Below are positions 54,598 to 63,425 of a stretch of DNA of 64,000 bases, in pieces. The notes below the pieces were generated by a model. It was not told where the DNA came from. It did no database searches and saw only the letters and a list, made by a program, of their open reading frames with translations. The position numbers and the translations under genes were made by a program. Position 1 is the first letter of the stretch, and every line of letters begins with the position of its first letter. Origin of the DNA: Aureibaculum sp. 2308TA14-22 (GTDB lineage: Bacteria > Bacteroidota > Bacteroidia > Flavobacteriales > Flavobacteriaceae); contig NZ_JBEWXT010000001.1 in NCBI RefSeq assembly GCF_040538665.1, positions 2,816,501-2,880,500 of the forward strand, written 5' to 3'.

Positions 54598-55626
54598 TTA
54601 ATTTTTATTTGGTTCAGTACTTTTGCCTACAGTTGCTTCTTTAAACCAAACTTCTGCATAGCTTCCGTTTTTATATTGTTTTGTAATGTCTCCACCATAG
54701 GTTTCTGATTTGGTAGATTCACCATTTGCTTGATTATACGCACCCTGTTTAAAGTAATTGAGTTCACCCGCATAAGCTGTCTCACGTTCAACTCCACCTC
54801 CTTTTTCTCTATTTTCATACACTTTGATTACTTGTTCAGGAATATCTTCTTTTGTTGCAAATTCTGATTTAACTAGGCTTTTAGTGTACTTAATAGTTTC
54901 ATGACCTTCACTTTTAAAAGTTAAATACATTATGCCTTGATGTACGTTGACTTCGTAACTAAACTCTTCACCTAAAGTGATTCCATCATTTGGCTCTTCT
55001 GGATATTCTGTTGGACTTGAACCAACTACAGAAAAATCGTGTCCCCAAACTGGTGATGAGTAATCAAATCTGCCAATATTGTCGCCTTCTGTATTAATCT
55101 CATAATTCCAAAACACAGAACCTTTTGTGTGTCCAGGAAATTTTTTGTAATAAATTTTTAGTGGTTCGTTTTCATGACCTTCGTCACTATGTATTTGTCC
55201 AATGACCACTGAAAAGGAAGATGCTCTAGTAGCATCTCCTGTAGTGGAAACATGCCGTACTTTTAACGTTCCTGTTAATTTTCCTCCAGTCTCTGGTATC
55301 CAATGAGCTTTTTGACCTAATTCTGTTCTGGTGTTACTTGAAGTTCTTGAAGTGATACCTGAATTTGGTGCTTTATAAACTACCCAATTCGTTTTTCCAT
55401 CGTTTTCCACATAAAAGAAATCGTCTTTTTGGTAATTTACCAAATCATCAACATATGTTCCATCACCTAAAAGAACTTTCCATTGATCCATAAACGGAAT
55501 GACTTCACTTGGGTATTTTACTGTTTTTTCAGTTTCAACTTCAGCTTTTGTTTCCGTTTTTTTTGCTTCGCTTTTACATGAAAAAACTGTAAAAATTATG
55601 AGTATAATGTATAATGCTTTTTTCAT
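54598..55626 (-). CDS. PL7 alginate lyase, lipoprotein (paralogue B)
   Basis: A 342-residue PL7 lipoprotein (signal LIIFTVFSC). Motifs: NTRTELGQ, SVVIGQIHS and NYFKQGAYNQ. It shares its length, domain limits and most sequence with the PL7 at 50311, apart from a shorter insert before the third motif. It should be an alginate lyase with QIH-type preference. KSEAKK after Cys suggests a periplasmic face. It lies 65 bases after the PL6 gene; the gap holds a short palindrome. Confidence 0.92.
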   Translation of the reverse strand: MKKALYIILIIFTVFSCKSEAKKTETKAEVETEKTVKYPSEVIPFMDQWKVLLGDGTYVDDLVNYQKDDFFYVENDGKTNWVVYKAPNSGITSRTSSNTRTELGQKAHWIPETGGKLTGTLKVRHVSTTGDATRASSFSVVIGQIHSDEGHENEPLKIYYKKFPGHTKGSVFWNYEINTEGDNIGRFDYSSPVWGHDFSVVGSSPTEYPEEPNDGITLGEEFSYEVNVHQGIMYLTFKSEGHETIKYTKSLVKSEFATKEDIPEQVIKVYENREKGGGVERETAYAGELNYFKQGAYNQANGESTKSETYGGDITKQYKNGSYAEVWFKEATVGKSTEPNKN

Positions 55627-55660
55627 TTTTAGTGTTTTATTGTAGTATTTACGATTCCTT

Positions 55661-55676
55661 CCCGATAGCTATCGGG
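55661..55676. repeat. CCCGATAGCTATCGGG palindrome
   Basis: A perfect 16-base palindrome in the gap between the PL6 and PL7 genes. I recall this sequence as a frequent intergenic palindrome in flavobacteria; its role is unknown. With no U-run, it is not a clear terminator. Confidence 0.6.
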
Positions 55677-55691
55677 GTTCATAGGAATAAA

Positions 55692-58028
55692 TTAATACAT
55701 TAGAGTCATAACTAAATTTTCTTCACTCTTAATTTGTCCCGAATTGATTATTGTGTTATCTGAGGCTACATTGTTTTTAGCTCCCCAAAGAATAGAAATA
55801 AATTGTACAGGATTGTTTTTAAACGTGTTTTTTGTAATATTTACATTCACAATACCATTATGATTAAATAGTCTTTTGTTTTTCTCTTTTACACCACAAT
55901 TGGTAAAAGTGCTGTTAGATACTAAAAGGTTTCCTCCAATAGTAGACTCGTCATAGCCACCTCTATAATAATCAATAACATTTTGTTTTACGTTATTGAA
56001 ATTACAATTGTCAATCGTTAAATATTCAGTGTTATAATCACCTCTATCGTTTGTTTCTTCAGATAATTCTATTCCATTTTCACAATTTGAAATGGTAGTG
56101 TTTTCAAAAGTTACACGTTCAGAAAAGGATTGTTTATACACTTTTAAAACATAATTAAAATCGCTTATATCAGAATTTGAAACCGATAATCCGAAATGGT
56201 TAGACATATTCTCTTTTAAACTAGCAAATGCATAATTAGAAGCGTTTCCTTTAAGTTTAACGTTTTTTAGAGATAATTTTCCATAAGGATTCAAAGAAAA
56301 AGCTGGTGTGTTTGCGACTCCTTCATATATAATTTCGGTATTCCCTTTAGATTGAATTGTTATTGTTTTATCAATAATTAAAGATTCTGAAATCTCGAAA
56401 ACTCCATCGTTCAATTCTAAAACATCTTCACTTTCAGCTTCTTGAAGTTTAGCTATTAATTCGGAAGTATTAGAAACCTCATGTGTCTTAGCCTCTTTGG
56501 TTTCTATTTCATTTGAATACCAATCAGCACCATAATTGGCTTTATTTAAAATATCTAAATTGATATTTTCTACATTTAAAATCGCACCTATTTGATTTGA
56601 TTTACCTCTCGAATTTCCTAATAAATCATGAGTAATTGTTTCAAAATCAAAACCTTTATAAACTTCTATATCTTCGAAACCAGAAGTTGGAACAGAAATA
56701 TTTGTACCAATATCTGTTAAAGATAATTCTTTAGAAATTAAACCATGACCGTTTGTAATTTCAACACCGTTATTGTAAATAATATTACTTGCAAAAGTTA
56801 CACCATCGGCTTTGTCGTATTCTATAATTGGATTGGCATCACCAACAGAATTATATATTACATTATTTACAACTTCTGTTCTTAATGGTCTGGCCGAACG
56901 AATTTCTGATTTAGGCAAAACATCCGCTTGCGAAATGTTTGTACCAACTCCAAACTGCCAAGGCGAATCTGAATCTACAAAAGTATTGTAAGCAACTACC
57001 ACATCTGTAACCTGATTATATCTATTTAATGGCGACTTTGGAATTCCATTCATAATTGCTATGGGACTTCTAAAGTTCTTTCCTTTTATTTTATAAAAAA
57101 GATTATTTATAACCCAATGGCCTGTGTTAATAATTCTAATTCCACCATATTGATCATTCTCGCCATCACCAATAAAATAATTACCATCCACCGTAACGTA
57201 GTTGCCATGACGTGTTACCACAGAACCTTCACTTTTATAAAACACATTGTTTTTTATGATGTTGAAATTAGTCTTGCTCGATATAATTTCTACTTCTCCG
57301 TTACATTCTTCAAATAAATTATTGGCAATCGTTGTATTACTAGGTGACATAGATGTGAAACTACTTCCTAATTGAATTGTTTCTCCTCTTGCTCCACCTT
57401 TTCTTGGTCTTGGGCCAAAATGATTATTTATAATTTTATGATAGTTTCTTATACTTTGGTTTCCCTTTAAATCTACCCTAACTGTTGGCCCGCCATTAGT
57501 TTTACCAGCAATATAACAGTTGCTTAACTCATTGTATTTTCCGTAGAATTGTACCCAAAGATTATCTTGATCTCTTTCTAAATTATTGAAATCTAGAATG
57601 ACACAATTTGTAACTTTAGAGTGATTTGCAACTTCTTTGTCACTGGTTCTAAAAGCAATTACGTTAGTTTTAGGCGAATAACCATTTCTAAAAAACAAAC
57701 CACTTACTTCTAAATAATTTCCACTAAGTTCTAAACTAGAAACACCTTCAATAAAAACTTTTCCAGGTGTTTCAGCCTTAATTGTGATTGGGTGTGCTTT
57801 TGTGCCATCTCCAGTAAATTTTATTTGAATATCTTTCCAAATACCATTGGCCATTACAATATTATCTCCGGGTTCGGCGTCCAAAATTGCTGATTCCAGT
57901 TCGGAAATATTCTTTACAGTGTTTGTTTTAGTCTCAAGTTTATCTTTACAGCTAAACATCAAAATCATTAAACTTACAAAAATTAGGTTCCTATTAATAC
58001 ACATTTTATAATTTGAAATATTATTCAT
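55692..58028 (-). CDS. PL6 alginate lyase with second beta-helix domain, lipoprotein
   Basis: A roughly 778-residue lipoprotein (signal LIFVSLMILMFSC). The N-terminal PL6 beta-helix at about 40-480 has catalytic Lys in IISSKTNFN and Arg in VVTRHGN, 21 residues apart as in other PL6 enzymes. The rest, about 510-778, is a second parallel beta-helix (SNTSELIAKLQEAESEDVL start), the two-domain layout of PL6 enzymes such as AlyGC. Three in-frame ATGs are possible (58043, 58028, 58004); 58028 is chosen for its A-rich upstream site, but 58004 gives the shortest signal. KDKLETK after Cys suggests a periplasmic face. Confidence 0.9.
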   Translation of the reverse strand: MNNISNYKMCINRNLIFVSLMILMFSCKDKLETKTNTVKNISELESAILDAEPGDNIVMANGIWKDIQIKFTGDGTKAHPITIKAETPGKVFIEGVSSLELSGNYLEVSGLFFRNGYSPKTNVIAFRTSDKEVANHSKVTNCVILDFNNLERDQDNLWVQFYGKYNELSNCYIAGKTNGGPTVRVDLKGNQSIRNYHKIINNHFGPRPRKGGARGETIQLGSSFTSMSPSNTTIANNLFEECNGEVEIISSKTNFNIIKNNVFYKSEGSVVTRHGNYVTVDGNYFIGDGENDQYGGIRIINTGHWVINNLFYKIKGKNFRSPIAIMNGIPKSPLNRYNQVTDVVVAYNTFVDSDSPWQFGVGTNISQADVLPKSEIRSARPLRTEVVNNVIYNSVGDANPIIEYDKADGVTFASNIIYNNGVEITNGHGLISKELSLTDIGTNISVPTSGFEDIEVYKGFDFETITHDLLGNSRGKSNQIGAILNVENINLDILNKANYGADWYSNEIETKEAKTHEVSNTSELIAKLQEAESEDVLELNDGVFEISESLIIDKTITIQSKGNTEIIYEGVANTPAFSLNPYGKLSLKNVKLKGNASNYAFASLKENMSNHFGLSVSNSDISDFNYVLKVYKQSFSERVTFENTTISNCENGIELSEETNDRGDYNTEYLTIDNCNFNNVKQNVIDYYRGGYDESTIGGNLLVSNSTFTNCGVKEKNKRLFNHNGIVNVNITKNTFKNNPVQFISILWGAKNNVASDNTIINSGQIKSEENLVMTLMY

Positions 58029-58064
58029 TTTTATTAAAATCATTAAGTTTAAAACTAGTCTTTG

Positions 58065-59015
58065 TTATGCATTTTTCCAAAATTCTTGAATGGTCGATAA
58101 ATCTTTTTTCATAGCGTTAAATACCTCTTTTTTATCAATTGAAATTTTCTTTTTTCCTTTTTCCGCACCTCCCAAATCGTATTCAAGATGAAGTGACACA
58201 GGTGGATTTAATTGATATTTCTTAAGGAGCTTAAAATATTTGTCAAAATCAACCATACCTTCACCTATAGGTGTATTAACAGCTTTCCATTTACCGTTTA
58301 TCTTACCCCATTTAAAATCTTTTAATACTATAGTTTTGATATGAGACTTAAGAAGTTGTAAGCCGTTTTCCCAGGAAAATCCACCTTCAACCATGGCATG
58401 GCGGATATCATATTGTGTGCCAAAATAATCTGATTCTACGGTTTCTAAAATTTTCTTTATTTCCCAAAATGAAGCACCTACACTAGTTCCCGCATGATTT
58501 TGATAACATCCAATCAATCCCAACTCTTTATTTACTTCACCTAATTCCTTAATTTGAGTTTGGTATGTTTCTAGTGCTTCTTGCAATAATTGGTCATTAG
58601 GATATTTAAACCAATTGGTTCTATAATATTTTACTCCCGACGCTGAAGTCGCCTCCAACACATCCATATCAAGAGGATTGTTGACACTTTCAATACTCGT
58701 AGTAATGAGTTCACAATTTGAACCGCCTTCTTTAATCTCTCTTACTGCTTTGGGTAAATCGGTTTTAACTGAATGTGGTAATACATGACCTTTTGGCCTA
58801 ACCGTTAAATCAACACCAGAAAATCCCATTTCAGCTGCCATTTCACCGGTATTTCTGTAATCTAAAAATTGGAGGTGTTTAGAAAAAATATTGACTGAAA
58901 GTTCTTCTTCTGAATTTGTTTCGGCCCATAATTCTAGAGGTACACTCATAAAGGGAATTAGACTTGCCGATAAGCAAGTTTTCTTAATAAAATCTCTTCT
59001 TGAAGTAGGGCTCAC
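58065..59015 (-). CDS. Tat-exported TIM-barrel sugar isomerase/epimerase-like protein
   Basis: A 316-residue protein with a twin-arginine signal (TSRRDFIKKTCLSASLIPF) and a xylose-isomerase-like TIM barrel at about 40-300. Features: MGFSGVDLTVRPKGHVLP, GCYQNHAGTSVG, GTQYDIRHAMVEGG and LKDFKWGK. Metal-ligand-type acidic and His residues are present. Such proteins act on sugars or sugar acids outside the cytoplasm. It is the first gene of the seven-gene alginate operon and follows a double operator. The exact reaction is unknown. Confidence 0.8.
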   Translation of the reverse strand: MSPTSRRDFIKKTCLSASLIPFMSVPLELWAETNSEEELSVNIFSKHLQFLDYRNTGEMAAEMGFSGVDLTVRPKGHVLPHSVKTDLPKAVREIKEGGSNCELITTSIESVNNPLDMDVLEATSASGVKYYRTNWFKYPNDQLLQEALETYQTQIKELGEVNKELGLIGCYQNHAGTSVGASFWEIKKILETVESDYFGTQYDIRHAMVEGGFSWENGLQLLKSHIKTIVLKDFKWGKINGKWKAVNTPIGEGMVDFDKYFKLLKKYQLNPPVSLHLEYDLGGAEKGKKKISIDKKEVFNAMKKDLSTIQEFWKNA

Positions 59016-59028
59016 TGTAAATTATAAA

Positions 59029-59080
59029 TTGGTTTACCAGTTTGGTTTACCAAATATATGTATATTTGTTTGTTACACAA
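59029..59080. promoter_or_regulatory. Bidirectional promoter with double tandem operator
   Basis: TGGTTTACCA at 59030-59039 and 59043-59052. On the minus strand a full promoter is present: TTG (plus-strand CAA 59078-59080), 19 bases, then TATATTTG (59051-59058) running into the operators, for the TIM-barrel operon. On the plus strand TATATTTG at 59061-59068 serves the RraA-family gene, with the operators over its -33 region. One array could control both directions. Confidence 0.78.
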
Positions 59081-59107
59081 TGGTTTTATATCAATAATTT
59101 ACAAAGT

Positions 59108-59824
59108 ATGCCAACATTATCAAAAAATTCTCGTGAAAAATTACAAAAAATAAGTACTGCAACTATTGCAACATGCCTTTTTAAAAAAGGGCTAAAAAAT
59201 CAGTTTATTCAGAATGTAGTACCACTTAAAAAAGGCAAACTTAATATGGTAGGAGAAGCATTCACCTTAAGATATATTCCTGCGAGAGAAGATTTAAACC
59301 ATATTGGTGTTTTTACTGACCCAAAACATCCACAACGCGTTGCGGTAGAAACTTGTCCTAAGGGAGCTATATTAGTTATGGATAGTAGAAAAAATGCAAG
59401 AGCAGCTTCTGCGGGTTCTATTTTAGTTACGAGATTAATGAAACGCGGTGTTGCTGGAATTGTTACGGATGGAGGATTCAGAGACTCGGCTGAAATAGCT
59501 GAATTAAATATTCCTTCTTATCATCAACGTCCTTCTGCTCCTACAAATTTGACTTTACATCAAGCTTTAGATATAAATATTCCTATAGGCTGCGGAGATG
59601 TTGCTGTATTCCCTGGTGATGTTTTGGTTGGTGATGATGATGGCGTAATGGTAATTCCTTCAGAAATAGTAGATACTGTTGCCAATGAGTGTACAGAAAT
59701 GACGGTTTATGAAAATTTTGTGTTGGAAAAGGTAAATGAGGGTCAGTCTATTATCGGTTTGTATCCACCAACAAATGAGGAAACTCTGGTTGCATTTGAA
59801 AATTGGAAAGCGGACAAATCGTGA
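59108..59824 (+). CDS. RraA-family protein (HMG/CHA aldolase-like)
   Basis: A 238-residue protein of the RraA/class II pyruvate-aldolase family. Features are ISTATIATCLFKKGLKNQ near the N-terminus, GAILVMDSRKNARAASAGSI, GIVTDGGFRDSAEI (the DGGxRD metal/substrate motif) and GDVLVGDDDGVMVIP. Members include 4-hydroxy-4-methyl-2-oxoglutarate aldolases and a regulator of RNase E. The DGGxRD motif supports an aldolase or decarboxylase here. The ATG at 59108 is used; an upstream start at 59042 would lie inside the operator. Its shared regulation suggests a keto-acid side step in uronate catabolism. Confidence 0.82.
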   Translation: MPTLSKNSREKLQKISTATIATCLFKKGLKNQFIQNVVPLKKGKLNMVGEAFTLRYIPAREDLNHIGVFTDPKHPQRVAVETCPKGAILVMDSRKNARAASAGSILVTRLMKRGVAGIVTDGGFRDSAEIAELNIPSYHQRPSAPTNLTLHQALDINIPIGCGDVAVFPGDVLVGDDDGVMVIPSEIVDTVANECTEMTVYENFVLEKVNEGQSIIGLYPPTNEETLVAFENWKADKS

Positions 59825-59901
59825 ATATTATAAATATCTTTAATTTTTAAATTAGATTTGAATTTTTCCAAAAAGAGAAATACAAATAAAATAAGTAATG
59901 G

Positions 59902-60618
59902 TCACTTCGCAATATCCCCGTGAGCAGGCTTTATTATTATATCTTTGAAATAAACTACCATATTAGGTCCTTTATGAACTTGTAAAGCGATAACACCTCC
60001 ATCCGATTTCTTACTAATTTCCCTGTCAATAACATCAATGGTCTTTTTACCATTAATAAAATGTTGTAAATGGTTTTCTTTAGCAACGATTCTATAATTA
60101 TTCCATTGATCTTGATTAATTATAGCCTGGATATTTTCACTCTTTTCAAATTGCTCAACTGTTTTCTTTCCATCTTCATTAATAGTAATTTTCTCTCCCC
60201 TTAATGCCATTATCCCTCTCCCATTTTCCTCATATAAAATTCCTGAATATTGAATTCCTGCCTCCATGTCTGCCTGATACCCAGCCACAGCAAAATCATC
60301 TTCACCCAAAACTTTAGCACGGTATTGAATGCCGCTATTGCCGCCTACAATTTTATATTTTAAGTTCAATTCAAAATCAGAAAACGAAGATTCATAAATT
60401 AAAAATGTGTTCTTATCTATCTTAATCTCATCGGTAGTTCGACCTACAATGCTGCCTTCTTCAACAGACCAAACACGAGCATCTCCTCTCCAATTATCAA
60501 GATTCTTTCCGTTGAATAAGGAAATGGTTTTTGAATCAACTTCTTCTTTTGCCTTTTCAGATTTACATGATACCGTGATGACACAAATCAATAAAACGAT
60601 CAACTTTAATTTTTTCAT
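59902..60618 (-). CDS. DUF1080 (3-keto-disaccharide hydrolase-like) lipoprotein
   Basis: A 238-residue lipoprotein (signal LKLIVLLICVITVSC) with a DUF1080 concanavalin-like domain at about 30-235. Features are SLFNGKNLDNWRGDARVWSVEEGSI, NSGIQYRAKVLG and GVIALQVHKGPNMVVYFKDI. Some members hydrolyse 3-keto-glycosides. The ATG at 60618 is chosen because it gives a clean signal; a longer frame reaches 60687 but would overlap the upstream gene by 62 bases. It lies seven bases after the cytochrome-bearing gene, one operon. Confidence 0.87.
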   Translation of the reverse strand: MKKLKLIVLLICVITVSCKSEKAKEEVDSKTISLFNGKNLDNWRGDARVWSVEEGSIVGRTTDEIKIDKNTFLIYESSFSDFELNLKYKIVGGNSGIQYRAKVLGEDDFAVAGYQADMEAGIQYSGILYEENGRGIMALRGEKITINEDGKKTVEQFEKSENIQAIINQDQWNNYRIVAKENHLQHFINGKKTIDVIDREISKKSDGGVIALQVHKGPNMVVYFKDIIIKPAHGDIAK

Positions 60619-60625
60619 TTCATAT

Positions 60626-63259
60626 TTATTTTTTGTAAATCTCATGATTTTCATCCCCTCCAGAAAGTAAATAGGCAATAAAATCATTCAGTTCTTGCTC
60701 ATTAAACCTATTTATTAGACCCAGTGGCATTGGTGAAATAGCAGATTCTTTTTCTGCTTTTATATTGCTTTTTTTGATGGTAGTAGTTATACTTGGAGAA
60801 AATGCACTCGTACTTATTTCAATTGCATCATCAGGCTCAGCTACCACTCTTCCAGTAACTGTATTTCCATTATTAAGAAGGTATTCATGGTATTGATATC
60901 GGTCTGAAATGGTTGATGAAGGATTTACAATGGCCTCTGCTAAATCTGTTAAAGAAAATCGAGTACTAATTTGCGTTAGATCTGGGCCTGTATCACCACC
61001 AATGCCTTTCATTGTATGACAATTAATGCATAGAGCTGCACGGTAAAGACCTTCTCCATTTTTAAAATTAGCCTTAGAAGAGTTCTTGCTGTAAGCAGAC
61101 TTCACAGCTGCAACGGTCCAATTTTGACCAGGGCCTTTGGGTTGTTCCACACCTTCCATCCAATCTTTTGTTGCCTTAATGTCTTGATTGGCCAAAGATT
61201 CGTAATACGATGCTAATTCTTTAGGAGCATTTTTTATAGCATTATCTTGAATAGCTTTAATAAACTTAACATAAGAACGTCCTCCAGATTTTTTACGGGC
61301 AATATTGAACCACTTAAAATATCTAAATCGTAACTCATCATTCCATCCACTTCTTATTACACTTAAACTATTGGCATAACTTATGTTTTGTGCGTTAGGC
61401 ATATTGGCAAGCATATTTTCTACATCTACGCCGTACTGTTCACTCCTTTTTGAAATATCTTCCGATAAGTATATTGACTTTAGATCTGAAGTAACGGTAT
61501 CATTTTCCATACGCTCCAAGGTAGATTCAATAATATCTGACGCTTGTAAAAAGCTTAATGTTTTGCCCAACTCTTCATTGATAATTTTTGAACTCGCTAA
61601 ATAGGAAGGCAATAAAATTGTTTTTATCCGTTTCTTTATACCTTCAGAAATAGGTTTTTTTTGCCTATTCAAAATCAACTGTAACGTTCTTACAAAATCG
61701 ATTTTATTGGCATCAGTCAATGCAGACCAATCGATAGTTAATACTTTATTTAAGGCATTTAATCGATCAATATCATCTCCAAATCTAGCCGTAGATAAAG
61801 CCAATACAATAGTTTTTAAAGAAGTATTGTCTTCTTTTATTTTATCCTTCCAAAGGTTATAATCTTGATTTTCCAATGCAACTCTAGCTGCAAAACGTGT
61901 AAATCGATCTGAATGATCTAAATTTTCCAAAATAAAATCTAATTGGTCTGCATCTTTTTTAGCATGTAAAGCTTCTAATTTTTGACGAAATTCTCTTTCC
62001 CTTTTTCCTTCTGTGTTTTGAACGAATTCAATTTCATTTGTAGAAGTGTTGCCAACGTAACTTAATTTATACAAGGCTGATTCTAATCTTCTTCCTCCAG
62101 TTAGAAAATATAATGCTCCGTCATCTCCTACAATTCCGTTAGTTAGTGGCAGCGGAACTCCTGATAAAAACTCTGTTACTTCGGCCTCATAACTGCTCCC
62201 TTTTGGTTTTAAGTTGGCAAAATACATTGTACCATAACTCCAATCAAAAAGAAAAAGTCCATTCTTGTATTTTTCTGGAAATTTAAGTCCTTTAGAACTA
62301 AGTAATCCTGTTGGAGATCCTTGCCCTAAATTTGCTATTCCGGGCAAGTTATCTGGGTATTCTGCCATGAATTTTCCCGTTCCAGTACGCCAACCAAATT
62401 CCGCTCCACTAGTAAAATGACATAAACGAATTGGTCTATACCAAGGCATCCCGATATCATATTCCATATCAGAATCAAAACCAAATAATTCACCATCATC
62501 ATTAAAAGCAATATCATAAGTGTTTCTCGTACCTACACTATGCAATGTCCATTTTTCTGTATCAATATCCACCTTTGCGACCCATCCACCAGGTGCCTTT
62601 ATATCATTAGCATGCCCGCTTGGGTCCTTAATAATAGGCAACAAATTATCTTCTCCCCAAACTCTAGGCACAAGACTATTCATATCTTTCGGAATTTCAA
62701 CATGGTTACCTACAACTAGATACATAGATTTCTTATCAGGTGATAGTTCAATATTATGTGGGCCATGTTCTCCAAAACTCCCCTTAAATATCATAAGTGT
62801 ATCTACTTTATCAAACTCACTGTCATCATTACTATCAGTCATTTTGTAGAATCCACTATATATCTTTAAATCACGTTCAATATTTGCATTAACCATAGCA
62901 TAAAGTGCTTCATTGTGCCATAGCAACCCCTGAGCCTGACCTATATTCATATCTAATTTTTTTACCGACGCACTATCTAACTTGTTCTTGGCATTGGGTA
63001 AAGTAACATGATATAAATGACCAAATTGGTCTGAAGTGTATAATCTTCCTTCATCATCTTTGGTAATACTCACCCAAGAACCTTGCTCGTGGTTGTTGGG
63101 ATGATATAATATTTCAAGTTCAAACCCTTTAGGAATGGTTACATTGTGCATAATAATGGGTTCATCAGAAACATGTTCCTTCTCCTTTTTACATGAAATA
63201 AAAAAGAAGCTTATTAGGGCTATAAAAATGGCTTGATAACAATTGCTTTTAAGGTTCAT
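60626..63259 (-). CDS. Beta-propeller lipoprotein with C-terminal cytochrome c (PVC-type)
   Basis: An 877-residue lipoprotein (signal FIALISFFFISC). It has an N-terminal six-bladed glucose/sorbosone-dehydrogenase-like propeller (about 40-400), a helical HEAT-like middle (about 420-720) and a c-type heme domain with CINCH at 744-748 and a likely axial Met at 844 (ISPMPLG). These proteins oxidise sugars or related alcohols, or take part in electron flow, in the periplasm. With the DUF1080 gene beside it, a keto-sugar pathway is plausible. No alginate-type operator is visible upstream. Confidence 0.85.
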   Translation of the reverse strand: MNLKSNCYQAIFIALISFFFISCKKEKEHVSDEPIIMHNVTIPKGFELEILYHPNNHEQGSWVSITKDDEGRLYTSDQFGHLYHVTLPNAKNKLDSASVKKLDMNIGQAQGLLWHNEALYAMVNANIERDLKIYSGFYKMTDSNDDSEFDKVDTLMIFKGSFGEHGPHNIELSPDKKSMYLVVGNHVEIPKDMNSLVPRVWGEDNLLPIIKDPSGHANDIKAPGGWVAKVDIDTEKWTLHSVGTRNTYDIAFNDDGELFGFDSDMEYDIGMPWYRPIRLCHFTSGAEFGWRTGTGKFMAEYPDNLPGIANLGQGSPTGLLSSKGLKFPEKYKNGLFLFDWSYGTMYFANLKPKGSSYEAEVTEFLSGVPLPLTNGIVGDDGALYFLTGGRRLESALYKLSYVGNTSTNEIEFVQNTEGKREREFRQKLEALHAKKDADQLDFILENLDHSDRFTRFAARVALENQDYNLWKDKIKEDNTSLKTIVLALSTARFGDDIDRLNALNKVLTIDWSALTDANKIDFVRTLQLILNRQKKPISEGIKKRIKTILLPSYLASSKIINEELGKTLSFLQASDIIESTLERMENDTVTSDLKSIYLSEDISKRSEQYGVDVENMLANMPNAQNISYANSLSVIRSGWNDELRFRYFKWFNIARKKSGGRSYVKFIKAIQDNAIKNAPKELASYYESLANQDIKATKDWMEGVEQPKGPGQNWTVAAVKSAYSKNSSKANFKNGEGLYRAALCINCHTMKGIGGDTGPDLTQISTRFSLTDLAEAIVNPSSTISDRYQYHEYLLNNGNTVTGRVVAEPDDAIEISTSAFSPSITTTIKKSNIKAEKESAISPMPLGLINRFNEQELNDFIAYLLSGGDENHEIYKK

Positions 63260-63425
63260 TTTAGAAATTTATAAGGTTTAATAACAATATTACTTTAATT
63301 AATTGTTAAATTTATTGAATTCTCATTACAATTCTTCAAATACTATCAAGTTTCAGGTATTTTCTTTTGATTATTAAAAGAAACTTAAACTAATTGTTAA
63401 AAAGATTTGTAGTTAAAACTATTAC

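Noticed and set aside
59042-59107. Longer N-terminus of the RraA-family protein
   Set aside because: It would be translated from the operator and promoter sequence and adds a hydrophobic stretch not typical of the family.
62520-62849. 109-residue plus-strand ORF inside the cytochrome gene
   Set aside because: It is antisense to a conserved propeller domain, with no signal, motif or start site of its own.
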